From Pseudoxanthomonas sp. PXM02 (lineage in GTDB: Bacteria > Pseudomonadota > Gammaproteobacteria > Xanthomonadales > Xanthomonadaceae): 64,000 nt of DNA. A program made the position numbers and the translations under genes. Shown one piece after another: positions 11,618 to 19,965 of this stretch; within the stretch, counting starts at the first letter, position 1; every line of letters starts with the position of its first letter. Location of the stretch: NCBI RefSeq assembly GCF_014851805.1, contig NZ_JACVAK010000004.1:124001-188000 (forward strand), read 5' to 3'. The notes below the pieces were generated by a model. That model was not told the origin of the DNA. It ran no database searches and was given only the letters and a program-made list of their open reading frames with translations.

Positions 11618-12118
11618 GTGACGGCCGAACCGCTGATCCGGGATGCGAACGAGGGCGATATCGCCGCCATTGTCGCGCTGAACGAATCAGAGGTCCGTCA
11701 TACCAGTCCGATGGATGCGGACAGGGTCCGCGAGCTTGCGTCCCTGTCGGCCTACCACCGCGTAGCCGCGCTGGACGGCCGCGTCGTCGCCTTCCTGTTG
11801 GCGATGCGTGCCGGCGCCGCCTACCGCAACGACAACTTCGGCTGGTTCGCCGCGCGCCATGCGGACTTCCTCTATGTCGACCGCATCGTCGTCGATGCGT
11901 CGGTGCAGGGACACAGGCTGGGGTCGCGCCTGTATGCCGACCTGTTCGCCTTCGCCCGCGAGCGCGGCATCCCACGCATCACCTGCGAGTTCAACGTGGT
12001 GCCGCCCAATGAGCCGTCGCGCCTGTTCCATGCGCGCCACGGCTTCGTCGAAACCGGCCGGCAGTGGCTGGACGAAGGCCGCAAGCAGGTGTCCATGCAG
12101 GTCGCCGAACTGGCCTGA
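11618..12118 (+). CDS. GNAT-family N-acetyltransferase
   Basis: 166 aa with a GTG start at 11618, 4 nt after the yqhA stop; the only upstream ATG, at 11579, would overlap yqhA by 35 nt and adds residues without homology to the fold. The GNAT fold is visible: beta1 PLIRDANEGDIAAIVALNES, beta4 YVDRIVVDASVQGHRLGSRL with the acetyl-CoA pyrophosphate-binding pattern (V-x-G-H-R-L-G-S), then ITCEFNVVPPNEPSRLFHAR and GFVETGRQWLDEGRKQV. Its substrate cannot be inferred. Confidence 0.85.
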   Translation: MTAEPLIRDANEGDIAAIVALNESEVRHTSPMDADRVRELASLSAYHRVAALDGRVVAFLLAMRAGAAYRNDNFGWFAARHADFLYVDRIVVDASVQGHRLGSRLYADLFAFARERGIPRITCEFNVVPPNEPSRLFHARHGFVETGRQWLDEGRKQVSMQVAELA

Positions 12119-12155
12119 ACGGCCCGCGTCTCAGGGTGTGGGCTGCTACAGGCCG

Positions 12156-12161
12156 TAAAAT
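12156..12161 (+). promoter_or_regulatory. -10 element of a probable leaderless uvrD transcript
   Basis: TAAAAT ends 6 nt before the uvrD ATG and no Shine-Dalgarno is present, so transcription would start at or next to the initiation codon. No good -35 box is visible. Confidence 0.4.
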
Positions 12162-12167
12162 GGGCGG

Positions 12168-14369
12168 ATGGATGTTTCCCACCTGCTCGACGACCTGAAT
12201 CCCGCCCAGCGCGACGCCGTTTCCGCCGAACCCGGACATTACCTGGTGCTGGCCGGTGCCGGTTCCGGCAAGACCCGCGTACTGACCCACCGCATCGCTT
12301 GGCTCAACGAAGTCCATGGCGTGCCCACCCACGGCATCCTGGCGGTGACGTTCACCAACAAGGCCGCCGGCGAAATGCGCGCGCGTGCCGACCTGCAGCT
12401 GCGCACCGGCAGTCGCGGCATGTGGATCGGCACCTTCCATGGCCTGGCACACCGCCTGCTGCGGCTGCACTGGCAGGAAGCGAAGCTGCCCGAGACCTTC
12501 CAGGTGCTCGACAGCGATGACCAGCAGCGACTGGTCAAGCGCGTGGTGCAGGCGATGGAGCTGGACGAGGGCAAGTACCCGCCCAAGCAGCTCACCTGGT
12601 GGATCAACGAACAGAAGGACGAAGGCCGCCGGCCCGAGCACATCCAGCCGGCGCCGAACGACGACTGGCTGGACGTACGCCGGCAGGTCTATGCCGGTTA
12701 CCAGGAGCGCTGCGATCGCGCCGGGCTGGTCGATTTCGCCGAACTGCTGCTGCGTGCACACGAGCTGCTGCGCGACACGCCGGCGTTGCTGGCCCACTAC
12801 CGCACGCGCTTCCGGCAGATCCTGGTGGACGAGTTCCAGGACACCAATGCCATCCAGTACGCCTTCGTGCGCGTGCTCGCGGGTGACACCGGGCACGTCT
12901 TCGTGGTCGGCGACGACGACCAGAGCATCTACGGCTGGCGCGGTGCGAAGGTCGAGAACATGCAGCAGTTCCTGCGCGACTATCCGTCCGCGCGGACCAT
13001 CCGGCTGGAGCAGAACTACCGCTCCAGTGCCAACATCCTGGGCGCAGCCAATGCGGTGATCGCACACAACCCGGGACGCATCGGCAAGCAGCTGTGGACC
13101 GACACCGGTGACGGCGAGCCGATCGATCTCTACGCGGCCTACAACGAGATGGACGAAGCGCGCTTCGTCGTCGAGCGCATCCGCCAGTGGGTGCGCGACG
13201 GCGGGAGTCTGGGTGACGCCGCCATCCTTTACCGCAGCAACGCGCAGTCGCGCGCCTTCGAAGAGGCGCTGCTGTCCGAGCAGGTGCCGTATCGCGTCTA
13301 TGGCGGCATGCGCTTCTTCGAGCGTGCCGAAATCAAGGATGCGCTGGCCTACCTGCGCCTCATGGCCAACCGTGCCGACGATGCCGCCTTCGAGCGCGTG
13401 GTCAACACGCCCACGCGCGGCATCGGCGAACGCACGCTGGATGAAGTGCGCCGGCTCGCGCGTGGTGCGCGCGTGTCGCTATGGGGGGCCGCCTCGCTGG
13501 CAGCACAGGGCAGCGAGCTTGCGGGTCGCGCACGCAACGCCCTGGCGGCCTTCGCCGCGCTGGTGGACCAGCTGGCGGAGGAGACCGCCGAGATGACGCT
13601 GGCCGAACGCGTCGACCATGTCCTCGCGCGGTCCGGCCTGCGCGAGCACTGGGCGCGCGAAAGCCGGGGCGGACTGGATTCCGAATCCCGCACCGAGAAC
13701 CTCGACGAACTGGTGTCGGTGGCCTCGCGCTTCGTGCGTCGCGAGGACATCGCCGCGGAAGAAGATGGTCAGGAAGGCATGAGCGAGCTGGTGGCGTTCC
13801 TGTCCTACGCGGCGCTGGAGGCCGGTGAGGGGCAGGTCGAGGCGGGCGAGGACGGCGTGCAACTGATGACCCTGCATTCGGCGAAGGGCCTGGAGTTCCC
13901 GCTGGTGTTCCTCGCAGGCCTCGAAGAAGGCCTGTTCCCCAGCAACCGCTCGCTGGACGAGAGCGGACGGCTGGAAGAAGAGCGTCGGCTCGCCTACGTG
14001 GGCATCACGCGCGCACGCCAGAAGCTGGTGCTGAGCTATGCCGAAGCGCGCCGCCTGCATGGCCAGGACATGTATGGCATCCCGTCGCGCTTCCTGCGCG
14101 AGATTCCGGCGAGCCTGATCAACGAGGTGCGGCCGCGTGTGCAGGTCAGTCGGCCGGCATCGGGTTTCGCGACCCGCGCCACACCGGGCCACGCGAGCCT
14201 GGAAACGCCGGGGCTCAAGCTGGGCCAGACCGTCACGCATGCGAAGTTCGGCCATGGCGTAGTGACCGATTACGAGGGCAGCGGCGCGCATGCGCGTGTC
14301 CAGGTCAACTTCGACAGTGAAGGCAGCAAGTGGCTGGTGCTGGCCTACGCGAACCTTCAGGCGGTGTAA
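12168..14369 (+). CDS. uvrD: DNA helicase II (UvrD, superfamily 1A)
   Basis: 733 aa, close to the usual 720. It starts MDVSHLLDDLNPAQRDAVSA, near-identical in pattern to the Escherichia coli protein. Motif I is GAGSGKTR (residues about 29-36), motif II LVDEFQDTN, motif III VVGDDDQSIYGWRGA, motif IV LEQNYRSS, motif V LMTLHSAKGLEF and motif VI EERRLAYVGITRA. The C-terminal Tudor-like domain (GQTVTHAKFGHGVVTDYEGS) that contacts RNA polymerase is present. It unwinds DNA 3'-5' in nucleotide excision repair and mismatch repair. Confidence 0.96.
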   Translation: MDVSHLLDDLNPAQRDAVSAEPGHYLVLAGAGSGKTRVLTHRIAWLNEVHGVPTHGILAVTFTNKAAGEMRARADLQLRTGSRGMWIGTFHGLAHRLLRLHWQEAKLPETFQVLDSDDQQRLVKRVVQAMELDEGKYPPKQLTWWINEQKDEGRRPEHIQPAPNDDWLDVRRQVYAGYQERCDRAGLVDFAELLLRAHELLRDTPALLAHYRTRFRQILVDEFQDTNAIQYAFVRVLAGDTGHVFVVGDDDQSIYGWRGAKVENMQQFLRDYPSARTIRLEQNYRSSANILGAANAVIAHNPGRIGKQLWTDTGDGEPIDLYAAYNEMDEARFVVERIRQWVRDGGSLGDAAILYRSNAQSRAFEEALLSEQVPYRVYGGMRFFERAEIKDALAYLRLMANRADDAAFERVVNTPTRGIGERTLDEVRRLARGARVSLWGAASLAAQGSELAGRARNALAAFAALVDQLAEETAEMTLAERVDHVLARSGLREHWARESRGGLDSESRTENLDELVSVASRFVRREDIAAEEDGQEGMSELVAFLSYAALEAGEGQVEAGEDGVQLMTLHSAKGLEFPLVFLAGLEEGLFPSNRSLDESGRLEEERRLAYVGITRARQKLVLSYAEARRLHGQDMYGIPSRFLREIPASLINEVRPRVQVSRPASGFATRATPGHASLETPGLKLGQTVTHAKFGHGVVTDYEGSGAHARVQVNFDSEGSKWLVLAYANLQAV

Positions 14370-14378
14370 CCGTCGCGA

Positions 14379-14392
14379 TTGATCCAGATCAC
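14379..14392 (+). promoter_or_regulatory. FNR/Anr-type box, class II position
   Basis: TTGATCCAGATCAC matches the FNR/Anr consensus TTGAT-N4-ATCAA at 9 of 10 positions. A -10-like TGTAAT lies at 14415-14420, which places the start site near 14427 and the centre of the box at -41.5, the exact class II activator spacing. The target is the universal stress protein gene, a classical member of FNR/Anr regulons. Confidence 0.6.
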
Positions 14393-14449
14393 GGCGCCCT
14401 ACACCGGCCGCGCGTGTAATGGCCGCATCCCATCACCATGAGGTGCGGC

Positions 14450-14896
14450 ATGTACCGGCATATCCTGATCGCGACCGACGGTTCGGAGCGGGCCGCCAAG
14501 GGTGTGGAGCATGGCTTCGCGCTGGCCCGGCAACTGCAGGCCAAGGCAACGGTGCTGACGGTCAGTGAGCCGATCAACACCGGCTTCGACGATGCGCTGG
14601 GCTGGAGCGCGGTGGCGACCTCGCTGCCGGATTTCCAGAACGCCCGCGACGAGGCCGCCCGCAAGGTGCTGGATGCCGTCACCGGACAGGCGCAACAGGC
14701 GGGCGTCACGCCGCAACTGCTGCACGTGGCCGACCGCTATGCGGCGGAAGCGATCGTGGACACGGCCGAACGCGAAGCTTGCGATCTGATCGTCATGGCC
14801 TCGCATGGCCGGCGCGCGCTGGGTCGCCTGCTATTGGGCAGCCAGACCAGCGAAGTGCTCGCCCGCTGTGGTGTGCCGGTGCTGGTGATCCGCTGA
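14450..14896 (+). CDS. Universal stress protein, UspA family
   Basis: 148 aa. I start at ATG 14450 because the family begins MYRHILIATDGSE and a GAGGTG ribosome site sits 4-9 nt upstream; the ATG at 14438 would add four residues and overlaps that site. ATP-binding signature of the UspA fold: ATDGS at the N-terminus and the C-terminal G-x2-G-x9-G-S pattern in ASHGRRALGRLLLGSQTSEV. Probably an ATP-binding single-domain Usp, induced by low oxygen given the box upstream. Confidence 0.9.
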   Translation: MYRHILIATDGSERAAKGVEHGFALARQLQAKATVLTVSEPINTGFDDALGWSAVATSLPDFQNARDEAARKVLDAVTGQAQQAGVTPQLLHVADRYAAEAIVDTAEREACDLIVMASHGRRALGRLLLGSQTSEVLARCGVPVLVIR

Positions 14897-14914
14897 GCGC
14901 GGATTGTCACCAGC
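14881..14914. terminator. Hairpin spanning both stop codons of convergent genes
   Basis: GCTGGTGATCCGC pairs with GCGGA-TTG-TCACCAGC (13 bp with a 3-nt bulge, loop TGAGC). The universal stress protein stop (14894-14896) lies in the loop and the convergent DUF2782 stop (14907-14909) lies in the stem. No T-tract. Confidence 0.5.
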
Positions 14915-15209
14915 CGTAGAGCTTCCAGTACACCGGCGAGACGTCGCTGTTGTCCTTGCTCTTGTCCAGGCGGCCGTCGCCATCGGAGTCGTACAGGTAA
15001 TAGGGCGCGCCGCGCGAGGGCGTGACCTTGACCATGCGCAGGTTGCCGGACACACGGTACTCCTCGATGGTGTCGCCGTTCTTCTCCGTGCGCACGGCCA
15101 CCTGGGCGTTGGCGAGATCCACATCGGCGGGGTTGCTGCCGGTCGAGGCGCAGCCCGCCATCGCCAACAGGCAGGACAACGGCAGGGCAAGGGTCGTCAT
15201 GCGGTTCAT
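14907..15209 (-). CDS. DUF2782 family lipoprotein
   Basis: 100 aa from ATG 15209 (MNRMTTLALPLSCLLAMAGC). Upstream in-frame codons belong to the promoter region and lack a signal. Lipobox AMAGC, so a lipid-anchored envelope protein. The mature part matches DUF2782: IEEYRVSGNLRMVKVTPSRG, then APYYLYDSDGDGRLDKSKDN and SPVYWKLYGW at the end. DUF2782 genes are often found beside polA in gammaproteobacteria, as here (divergent, 97 bp apart). Function unknown. Confidence 0.85.
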   Translation of the reverse strand: MNRMTTLALPLSCLLAMAGCASTGSNPADVDLANAQVAVRTEKNGDTIEEYRVSGNLRMVKVTPSRGAPYYLYDSDGDGRLDKSKDNSDVSPVYWKLYGW

Positions 15210-15294
15210 GCGGGCGTCCGATCGGGGGAGTGTTGGCCCGATTATGCGCCCATTGCGGCACCACGCACGTGACGCCGTGCGCAGGGGCGGGGCG

Positions 15295-15300
15295 TAGAAT
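15295..15300 (+). promoter_or_regulatory. -10 element of a probable leaderless polA transcript
   Basis: TAGAAT ends 6 nt before the polA ATG. No Shine-Dalgarno is visible between them, so translation would start on a leaderless mRNA. A weak GTGACG lies 20 nt upstream. Confidence 0.4.
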
Positions 15301-15306
15301 GTCCGC

Positions 15307-18084
15307 ATGAAACGACTCGTACTGATCGACGGCTACAACTACCTCTACCGCGCCTATCACGCCATCAAGGCACAGGGTCGCGAACTGACCGCCCCGGACG
15401 GATTTCCCACCGGTGCGCTGTTCGGTGTGGTGAACATGCTGCGCGCGTACCTCAAGGAACGGCCGGACTATGTCGCGTTCGTGGTCGATGCGCCGGGCAA
15501 GACGTTCCGGGACGAGCTCTATCCGGAATACAAGGCCCAGCGCCCGCCGATGCCGGACGACCTGCGCATGCAGATCGAGCCCTTGCTGGAGATCGTCACC
15601 GCACTCGGGTTTCCGATTCTTCGGGTGCCGGGTGTCGAGGCCGATGACGTCATCGGAACGCTCGCGCTGCAGGGTGCAGCGCAGGGTATCGAGGTAATCG
15701 TCTCCTCCGGCGACAAGGACATGGCACAGCTCGTGCGGCCACACGTGGCGCTGGTCAACACCATGACGGGTAGCCGGTTGGACTCGGACGAGGCGGTGAT
15801 CGAGAAGTTCGGCGTGCGCGCCGACCAGATCATCGATTACCTGGCGCTGATGGGTGACACCGTGGACAACATTCCCGGTGTGCCCAAGTGCGGACCCAAG
15901 ACGGCCGCCAAGTGGCTGGCGGAGTTCGACACCCTCGATGGCGTGATCGCCAACGCAGATAAGATCGGCGGCAAGATCGGCGAAAGCCTGCGCGATGCGT
16001 TGGATCGCCTGCCGCTGAATCGCGAGCTGACGACCATCAAGACGGACGTGGCGCTGGAGCAGACGGTCTCCGATCTGCAGCTTCGCGAGCGCCATGTCGA
16101 GCAGCTGCGCGAACTGTACGCGCGCTATGGTTTCAAGCAGGCGCTGAAGGAGCTTGAAGGCGGCGCGATCGACGCAGCGTCGGTGGCCGAGAAGGAGCCT
16201 GGCCGCGCGCGCGGCACGGGACGCGTCTCTGCATCCACCTCCGATGATGCGCCCGTCGATCCCGCGTTGGGCGTGGCGGGCGAGTACGCGGCGGTAACGG
16301 AGCCCGCGCAGCTCGATGCGCTGGTGGCACGCCTGCAGAAAGCGGATGAGTTCGCCTTCGACACCGAGACCGACAGCCTTGATCCGATGCAGGCCAATCT
16401 GGTCGGCCTGAGCTTCGCGACCGATACAGGCAAGGCCGTGTACGTGCCGGTGGGGCACGACTATCCCGGCGCGCCGCCGCAGCTCGATCGCGACGCCGTA
16501 CTTGCGGCGCTCACGCCTGTGCTGGCGGATCCCGGCAAGCGCAAGCTGGGCCAGCACGGCAAATACGACCTGCACGTACTGCGCCGGCACGGTGTGGAGG
16601 TACAGGGGTATGCGGATGACACGATGCTGGAGAGCTTCGTGCTGAATGCCGGCAGCAACCGCCACGATATGGACAGCCTGGCCAAGCGCTTCCTCGGCTA
16701 CGACACCGTCAAGTACGAAGAGGTGGCGGGCAAGGGCGCCAAGCAGATCCCGTTCTCGCAGGTGGCCGTCGATGACGCCACTCGCTACGCCGCCGAAGAT
16801 GCCGACATCACGCTGAGGCTTCACCGCGTGATCGCACCGAAGCTGGCGTCCGAGCCGGGGCTCGAAAGCGTCTACCGCGACATCGAGATGCCGCTGGTTC
16901 CTGTGCTGGCGCGCATCGAAGCCAATGGCGTGATGATCGATGGCGACGAACTGCGTCGCCAGAGCGCCGACCTGTCCAAGCGCATGCTGGCCGCGCAGCA
17001 GAAGGCCACCGAGCTGGCTGGCCGCACGTTCAATCTCGACTCGCCGAAGCAGCTGCAGGCGCTCTTGTTCGACGAGCTGAAGTTGCCGGTGCTGGTGAAG
17101 ACGCCGACCGGCCAGCCCAGCACCAATGAGGAAGCGCTCGAAGCCATCGCGGACCAGCACGAGCTGCCACGCGTGATTCTCGAGTATCGCGGCCTCGCCA
17201 AGTTGCGCAGCACTTATACCGACAAACTGCCGGAAATGGTCAATCCTGATACCGGCCGTGTGCACACCAGTTACCACCAGGCGGGCGCCGCGACAGGGCG
17301 GCTGTCATCGACCGATCCCAACCTGCAGAACATCCCGATCCGCACCGACGATGGCCGCCGCATCCGCAAGGCCTTCGTCGCGCCGCCCGGCCGCAAGCTG
17401 GTCGCCTGCGACTACTCGCAGATCGAGCTTCGGATCATGGCGCACCTGTCGCAGGATCCTGGTCTCGTGCGCGCGTTCGAGTCGGGCGCGGACATCCACA
17501 AGGCGACGGCCGCGGAAGTGTTCGGCCGGAAGCTGGAAGACGTCACCGGCAACGAACGCCGTGCCGCGAAGGCGATCAACTTCGGCCTGATGTACGGCAT
17601 GAGCGCCTTCGGCCTGGCGCGCCAGCTGGGCATCGCGCGCGGCGAGGCGCAGGATTACATCGCGCTGTATTTCAGCCGGTATCCGGGCGTGCGCGACTAC
17701 ATGGAGCGCACCCGCCAGCAGGCGCGCGAGCTGGGCTACGTCGAAACCGTATTCGGCCGCCGCCTGTACCTGGAATACATCAACAAGGGCACCCAGGGGC
17801 AGCGTGCCGGTGCCGAGCGCGCGGCGATCAATGCGCCCATGCAGGGGACGGCGGCGGACATCATCAAGCGCGCGATGATCGGGGTGGATGCATGGCTGGC
17901 CGGACATCGCGAGCAGGCCCTGATGATCCTGCAGGTACACGATGAACTGGTCTTCGAGGCCGAAGCCGAATTCGTGCCGACTTTGCTGAAAGAGGCGTCA
18001 GCCCGGATGGCGGCAGCGGCGCAACTGAGCGTCCCGCTGGTGGTCGATAGCGGGGTCGGCGATAACTGGGAAGAGGCCCATTAG
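15307..18084 (+). CDS. polA: DNA polymerase I
   Basis: 925 aa, full length. N-terminal 5'-3' exonuclease (MKRLVLIDGYNYLYRAYHAI, VEADDVIGTLA, SSGDKDMAQLV, GDTVDNIPGVPKCGPKTA; residues 1-290). The proofreading domain is active-looking: FAFDTETDSL carries the first two acidic residues and YAAEDADITLRL the last. Polymerase motif A DYSQIELRIMAHL, motif B RRAAKAINFGLMYGMS, motif C QVHDELVFE. It fills gaps in repair and removes Okazaki RNA primers. It is divergent from the DUF2782 gene and followed by an sRNA locus. Confidence 0.97.
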   Translation: MKRLVLIDGYNYLYRAYHAIKAQGRELTAPDGFPTGALFGVVNMLRAYLKERPDYVAFVVDAPGKTFRDELYPEYKAQRPPMPDDLRMQIEPLLEIVTALGFPILRVPGVEADDVIGTLALQGAAQGIEVIVSSGDKDMAQLVRPHVALVNTMTGSRLDSDEAVIEKFGVRADQIIDYLALMGDTVDNIPGVPKCGPKTAAKWLAEFDTLDGVIANADKIGGKIGESLRDALDRLPLNRELTTIKTDVALEQTVSDLQLRERHVEQLRELYARYGFKQALKELEGGAIDAASVAEKEPGRARGTGRVSASTSDDAPVDPALGVAGEYAAVTEPAQLDALVARLQKADEFAFDTETDSLDPMQANLVGLSFATDTGKAVYVPVGHDYPGAPPQLDRDAVLAALTPVLADPGKRKLGQHGKYDLHVLRRHGVEVQGYADDTMLESFVLNAGSNRHDMDSLAKRFLGYDTVKYEEVAGKGAKQIPFSQVAVDDATRYAAEDADITLRLHRVIAPKLASEPGLESVYRDIEMPLVPVLARIEANGVMIDGDELRRQSADLSKRMLAAQQKATELAGRTFNLDSPKQLQALLFDELKLPVLVKTPTGQPSTNEEALEAIADQHELPRVILEYRGLAKLRSTYTDKLPEMVNPDTGRVHTSYHQAGAATGRLSSTDPNLQNIPIRTDDGRRIRKAFVAPPGRKLVACDYSQIELRIMAHLSQDPGLVRAFESGADIHKATAAEVFGRKLEDVTGNERRAAKAINFGLMYGMSAFGLARQLGIARGEAQDYIALYFSRYPGVRDYMERTRQQARELGYVETVFGRRLYLEYINKGTQGQRAGAERAAINAPMQGTAADIIKRAMIGVDAWLAGHREQALMILQVHDELVFEAEAEFVPTLLKEASARMAAAAQLSVPLVVDSGVGDNWEEAH

Positions 18085-18149
18085 ACGGGGCTGAAAACGG
18101 TTTCCCTTCCGGAACATGGACTTGCGCAAGCTTCAGGAAAATCCCGTCA

Positions 18150-18165
18150 GGTATATTTGTATACC
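18150..18165. other. AT-rich hairpin in the polA-sRNA gap
   Basis: GGTATA-TTTG-TATACC is a perfect 6-bp inverted repeat. A second one, CGGTT-TTTT-AACCG, lies at 18202-18215, and a 10-bp palindrome CTTGCGCAAG at 18121-18130. The whole 18140-18225 stretch is strikingly AT-rich for this chromosome and contains no plausible gene. It sits between polA and the sRNA, so polA 3'-end processing or sRNA regulation are the natural roles. Confidence 0.4.
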
Positions 18166-18256
18166 GATGAGTTCAATAAAATGAATTCCTCCTGAATCTT
18201 ACGGTTTTTTAACCGGAATCTTCACGAACCATCCATGTGCGGAGTGGTCATATAGC

Positions 18257-18387
18257 CCGTGACAGATGCAACGTCTGTCACTGATCTCTCCCATCCCCTG
18301 GAGCGATCTCCCCCGGAGCGACGACCCCTCCCCAGGTCCCGCTCCCCTGGCCCCGCCGATCTCCCCCTGGTCTGCGGGGCTTTTTAT
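18257..18387 (+). ncRNA. sX13: sX13-like small RNA with C-rich loops
   Basis: Located directly downstream of polA, the position of sX13 in Xanthomonas as I recall it. The 5' end is a perfect 8-bp hairpin, GTGACAGA (18259-18266) with TCTGTCAC (18274-18281). The body carries C-rich single-stranded loops: CCTCCCCA inside a GACC/GGTC stem (18323-18338), CGATCTCCCCC at 18304-18314 and the same 11-mer again at 18357-18367 within the terminator loop. The 3' end is an intrinsic terminator. A CATATA/TATAGC -10-like box sits at 18250-18255. sX13 binds G-rich mRNA regions through such loops and controls type IV pili, motility and virulence. Ends are approximate; no similarity search was run. Confidence 0.72.
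18350..18387 (+). terminator. Intrinsic terminator of the small RNA
   Basis: GCCCCGC (18350-18356) pairs perfectly with GCGGGGC (18374-18380), followed by TTTTTATT. The 17-nt loop contains CTCCCCC, so the terminator loop doubles as a C-rich target-binding loop. Confidence 0.8.
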
Positions 18388-18453
18388 TGCCCATCGTTTG
18401 CCCAGCCCCGCGTGCGCTACCGTGCGCTCAGTCCCTGAGCCAGCGGGTGAGGC

Positions 18454-18966
18454 ATGAGCACGACGTTCGACGACATGTTCCATCTCGCCATGCCTTGGTG
18501 GGCCTTCGTGCTGCGGGCCTGCGTGGTCTATTTCCTCCTGCTGGCGATGATCCGCATGACCGGCAAGCGCACGATGGGCCAGTTCACGCCCTTCGACATG
18601 CTGCTGGTCGTGCTGCTCGGCAATGCGGTGCAGAACGCGTTGCTCGGCCAGGACACCTCGGTGGGCGGCGGGCTGCTGCTTGCGGCCACGCTGATCGCAT
18701 TGAACTGGATCGTGGGCCTGGCATCGGCACGTTCGCCTAAGGTGGAGCGCTGGGTGGAAGGCGTGCCCGTGCTGTTGGCCCGCGACGGGCAGGTCTATCG
18801 CGATGTGCTGCGAAGAGAGCTGATCAGCCACGAAGACTTCGAGAAGGCGATGCGCGATGCCGGTTGCCTGGACATCGCCGATGTCCGCTTGGCCGTCCTG
18901 GAAAACAATGGCCACATCACGGTGGTGCCGCGACAGCAGGAAATCCCTGGCGTGGGAGCGACGTAA
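18454..18966 (+). CDS. DUF421 (YetF-type) membrane protein
   Basis: 170 aa. Three hydrophobic segments at the N-terminus (ALVFVLRACVVYFLLLAMI-like span, then MLLVVLLGNAVQNALLGQD, then LLLAATLIALNWIVGLASA), followed by the cytoplasmic DUF421 domain with the diagnostic EGVPVLLARDGQVYRDVLRRELISHEDF read in pieces, where an R-x-E-L-x3-E pattern is seen. GGTGAGG upstream of the ATG serves as ribosome site. Its last codons and TAA stop (VGAT-stop) are supplied by the left arm of an intergenic inverted repeat. Homologues are linked to envelope and spore physiology; the molecular role is unknown. Confidence 0.85.
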   Translation: MSTTFDDMFHLAMPWWAFVLRACVVYFLLLAMIRMTGKRTMGQFTPFDMLLVVLLGNAVQNALLGQDTSVGGGLLLAATLIALNWIVGLASARSPKVERWVEGVPVLLARDGQVYRDVLRRELISHEDFEKAMRDAGCLDIADVRLAVLENNGHITVVPRQQEIPGVGAT

Positions 18967-19014
18967 GTCGCGACGGAGCATCGGGATCACGATCGCGACT
19001 TACGTCGCTCCTAC
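18952..19014. repeat. Intergenic inverted-repeat element, copy 1
   Basis: Arms of 22 nt (18952-18973 and 18993-19014) match as inverted repeats with one mismatch; the core is GGAGCGACGTAAGTCGCGA. The loop is 19 nt. A second copy with the same arms but a different loop lies at 36997-37061. This copy overlaps the end of the DUF421 gene, providing its stop codon, and ends 12 nt before the hemF stop. REP-like elements with GGAGCGACxTxAGTCGCGA arms are common in Xanthomonadaceae. Confidence 0.85.
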
Positions 19015-19025
19015 CAGAGCGTAGT

Positions 19026-19955
19026 TCAGGCCAGCTCGCTCAGCCAGTCGCGGGGACGCAGATAGTCCGCCAGTCGCTGCTCGTCGCTGCCGTCTTCCGG
19101 CGCGAAGCCGTACTCCCAACGTACCAGCGGGGGCAGGCTCATCAGGATGGACTCGGCGCGCCCGCCACTCTGCAGGCCGAACAGCGTGCCGCGGTCGTAG
19201 ACCAGGTTGAACTCGACATAGCGTCCACGGCGATAGAGCTGGAACTGCCGCTCGCGTTCGCCATAGTCCGCATCCTTGCGGCGCGCGACGATTGGCAGAT
19301 AAGCGTCGAGAAATCCATCGCCCACGGCACGCAGGTAGGCGAAGTCCTTGTCGAAGTCCTCGCTCAGGTCGTCGAAGAACAGTCCGCCGACGCCGCGCGT
19401 CTCGTTGCGATGCTTGAGGAAGAAATACTCGTCGCACCAGCGCTTGTGCGCGTCGTAGCGCGCTTGGCCGCCAAACGGCTCGCACAGGTCGCGTGCGGTG
19501 CGGTGCCAGTGCCGGACATCGTCATCGACCGGATAGAACGGCGTCAGGTCGAAGCCGCCGCCGAACCACCATGCCACCGTCTCGCCATCGCGCTCGGCAC
19601 GGAAGTGGCGCACGTTGGCGTGCGTGGTCGGCAGGTAGGGATTACGCGGGTGGAAAACCAGCGACACACCGACCGCGCGCCATGATGCGCCCGCGAGTTC
19701 CGGACGATGCGCCGATGCGGAGGGCGGCAGCCGGTCGCCCGACACGTCCGAAAAGCCGATGCCGGCCTGTTCGAACACCGCACCGTCTCGCAGGATCCGC
19801 GTGCGACCACCACCGCGAATCGGTGACGTATCGCCCGGCGGTCGCGACCATGCATCCTCGCGGAAGCGGGCGCTGCCATCGGCAGCTTCGATGGCAGCGC
19901 AGATGCGGTCCTGCAGATCGGTCAGATAGTCGCGGACGGGCGTGATGTCGTTCAT
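19026..19955 (-). CDS. hemF: Oxygen-dependent coproporphyrinogen III oxidase
   Basis: 309 aa. I start at ATG 19955 ([20 protein letters not shown]), which leaves a 10-bp gap to the upstream gene on the same strand; the ATG at 19982 would overlap it. Family signatures are complete: [59 protein letters not shown] and [20 protein letters not shown], then [17 protein letters not shown]. It converts coproporphyrinogen III to protoporphyrinogen IX with oxygen in haem synthesis, in the cytoplasm as a dimer. Confidence 0.97.
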   Translation of the reverse strand: MNDITPVRDYLTDLQDRICAAIEAADGSARFREDAWSRPPGDTSPIRGGGRTRILRDGAVFEQAGIGFSDVSGDRLPPSASAHRPELAGASWRAVGVSLVFHPRNPYLPTTHANVRHFRAERDGETVAWWFGGGFDLTPFYPVDDDVRHWHRTARDLCEPFGGQARYDAHKRWCDEYFFLKHRNETRGVGGLFFDDLSEDFDKDFAYLRAVGDGFLDAYLPIVARRKDADYGERERQFQLYRRGRYVEFNLVYDRGTLFGLQSGGRAESILMSLPPLVRWEYGFAPEDGSDEQRLADYLRPRDWLSELA

Positions 19956-19965
19956 GCGGCGCATT

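Noticed and set aside
14407-14449. Upstream start (ATG 14438) of the universal stress protein
   Set aside because: It overlaps the GAGGTG ribosome site and adds residues not in the family; ATG 14450 fits better.
18085-18256. Small protein gene in the polA downstream gap
   Set aside because: No frame with a plausible start, ribosome site and codon usage; the region is AT-rich and stem-rich instead.
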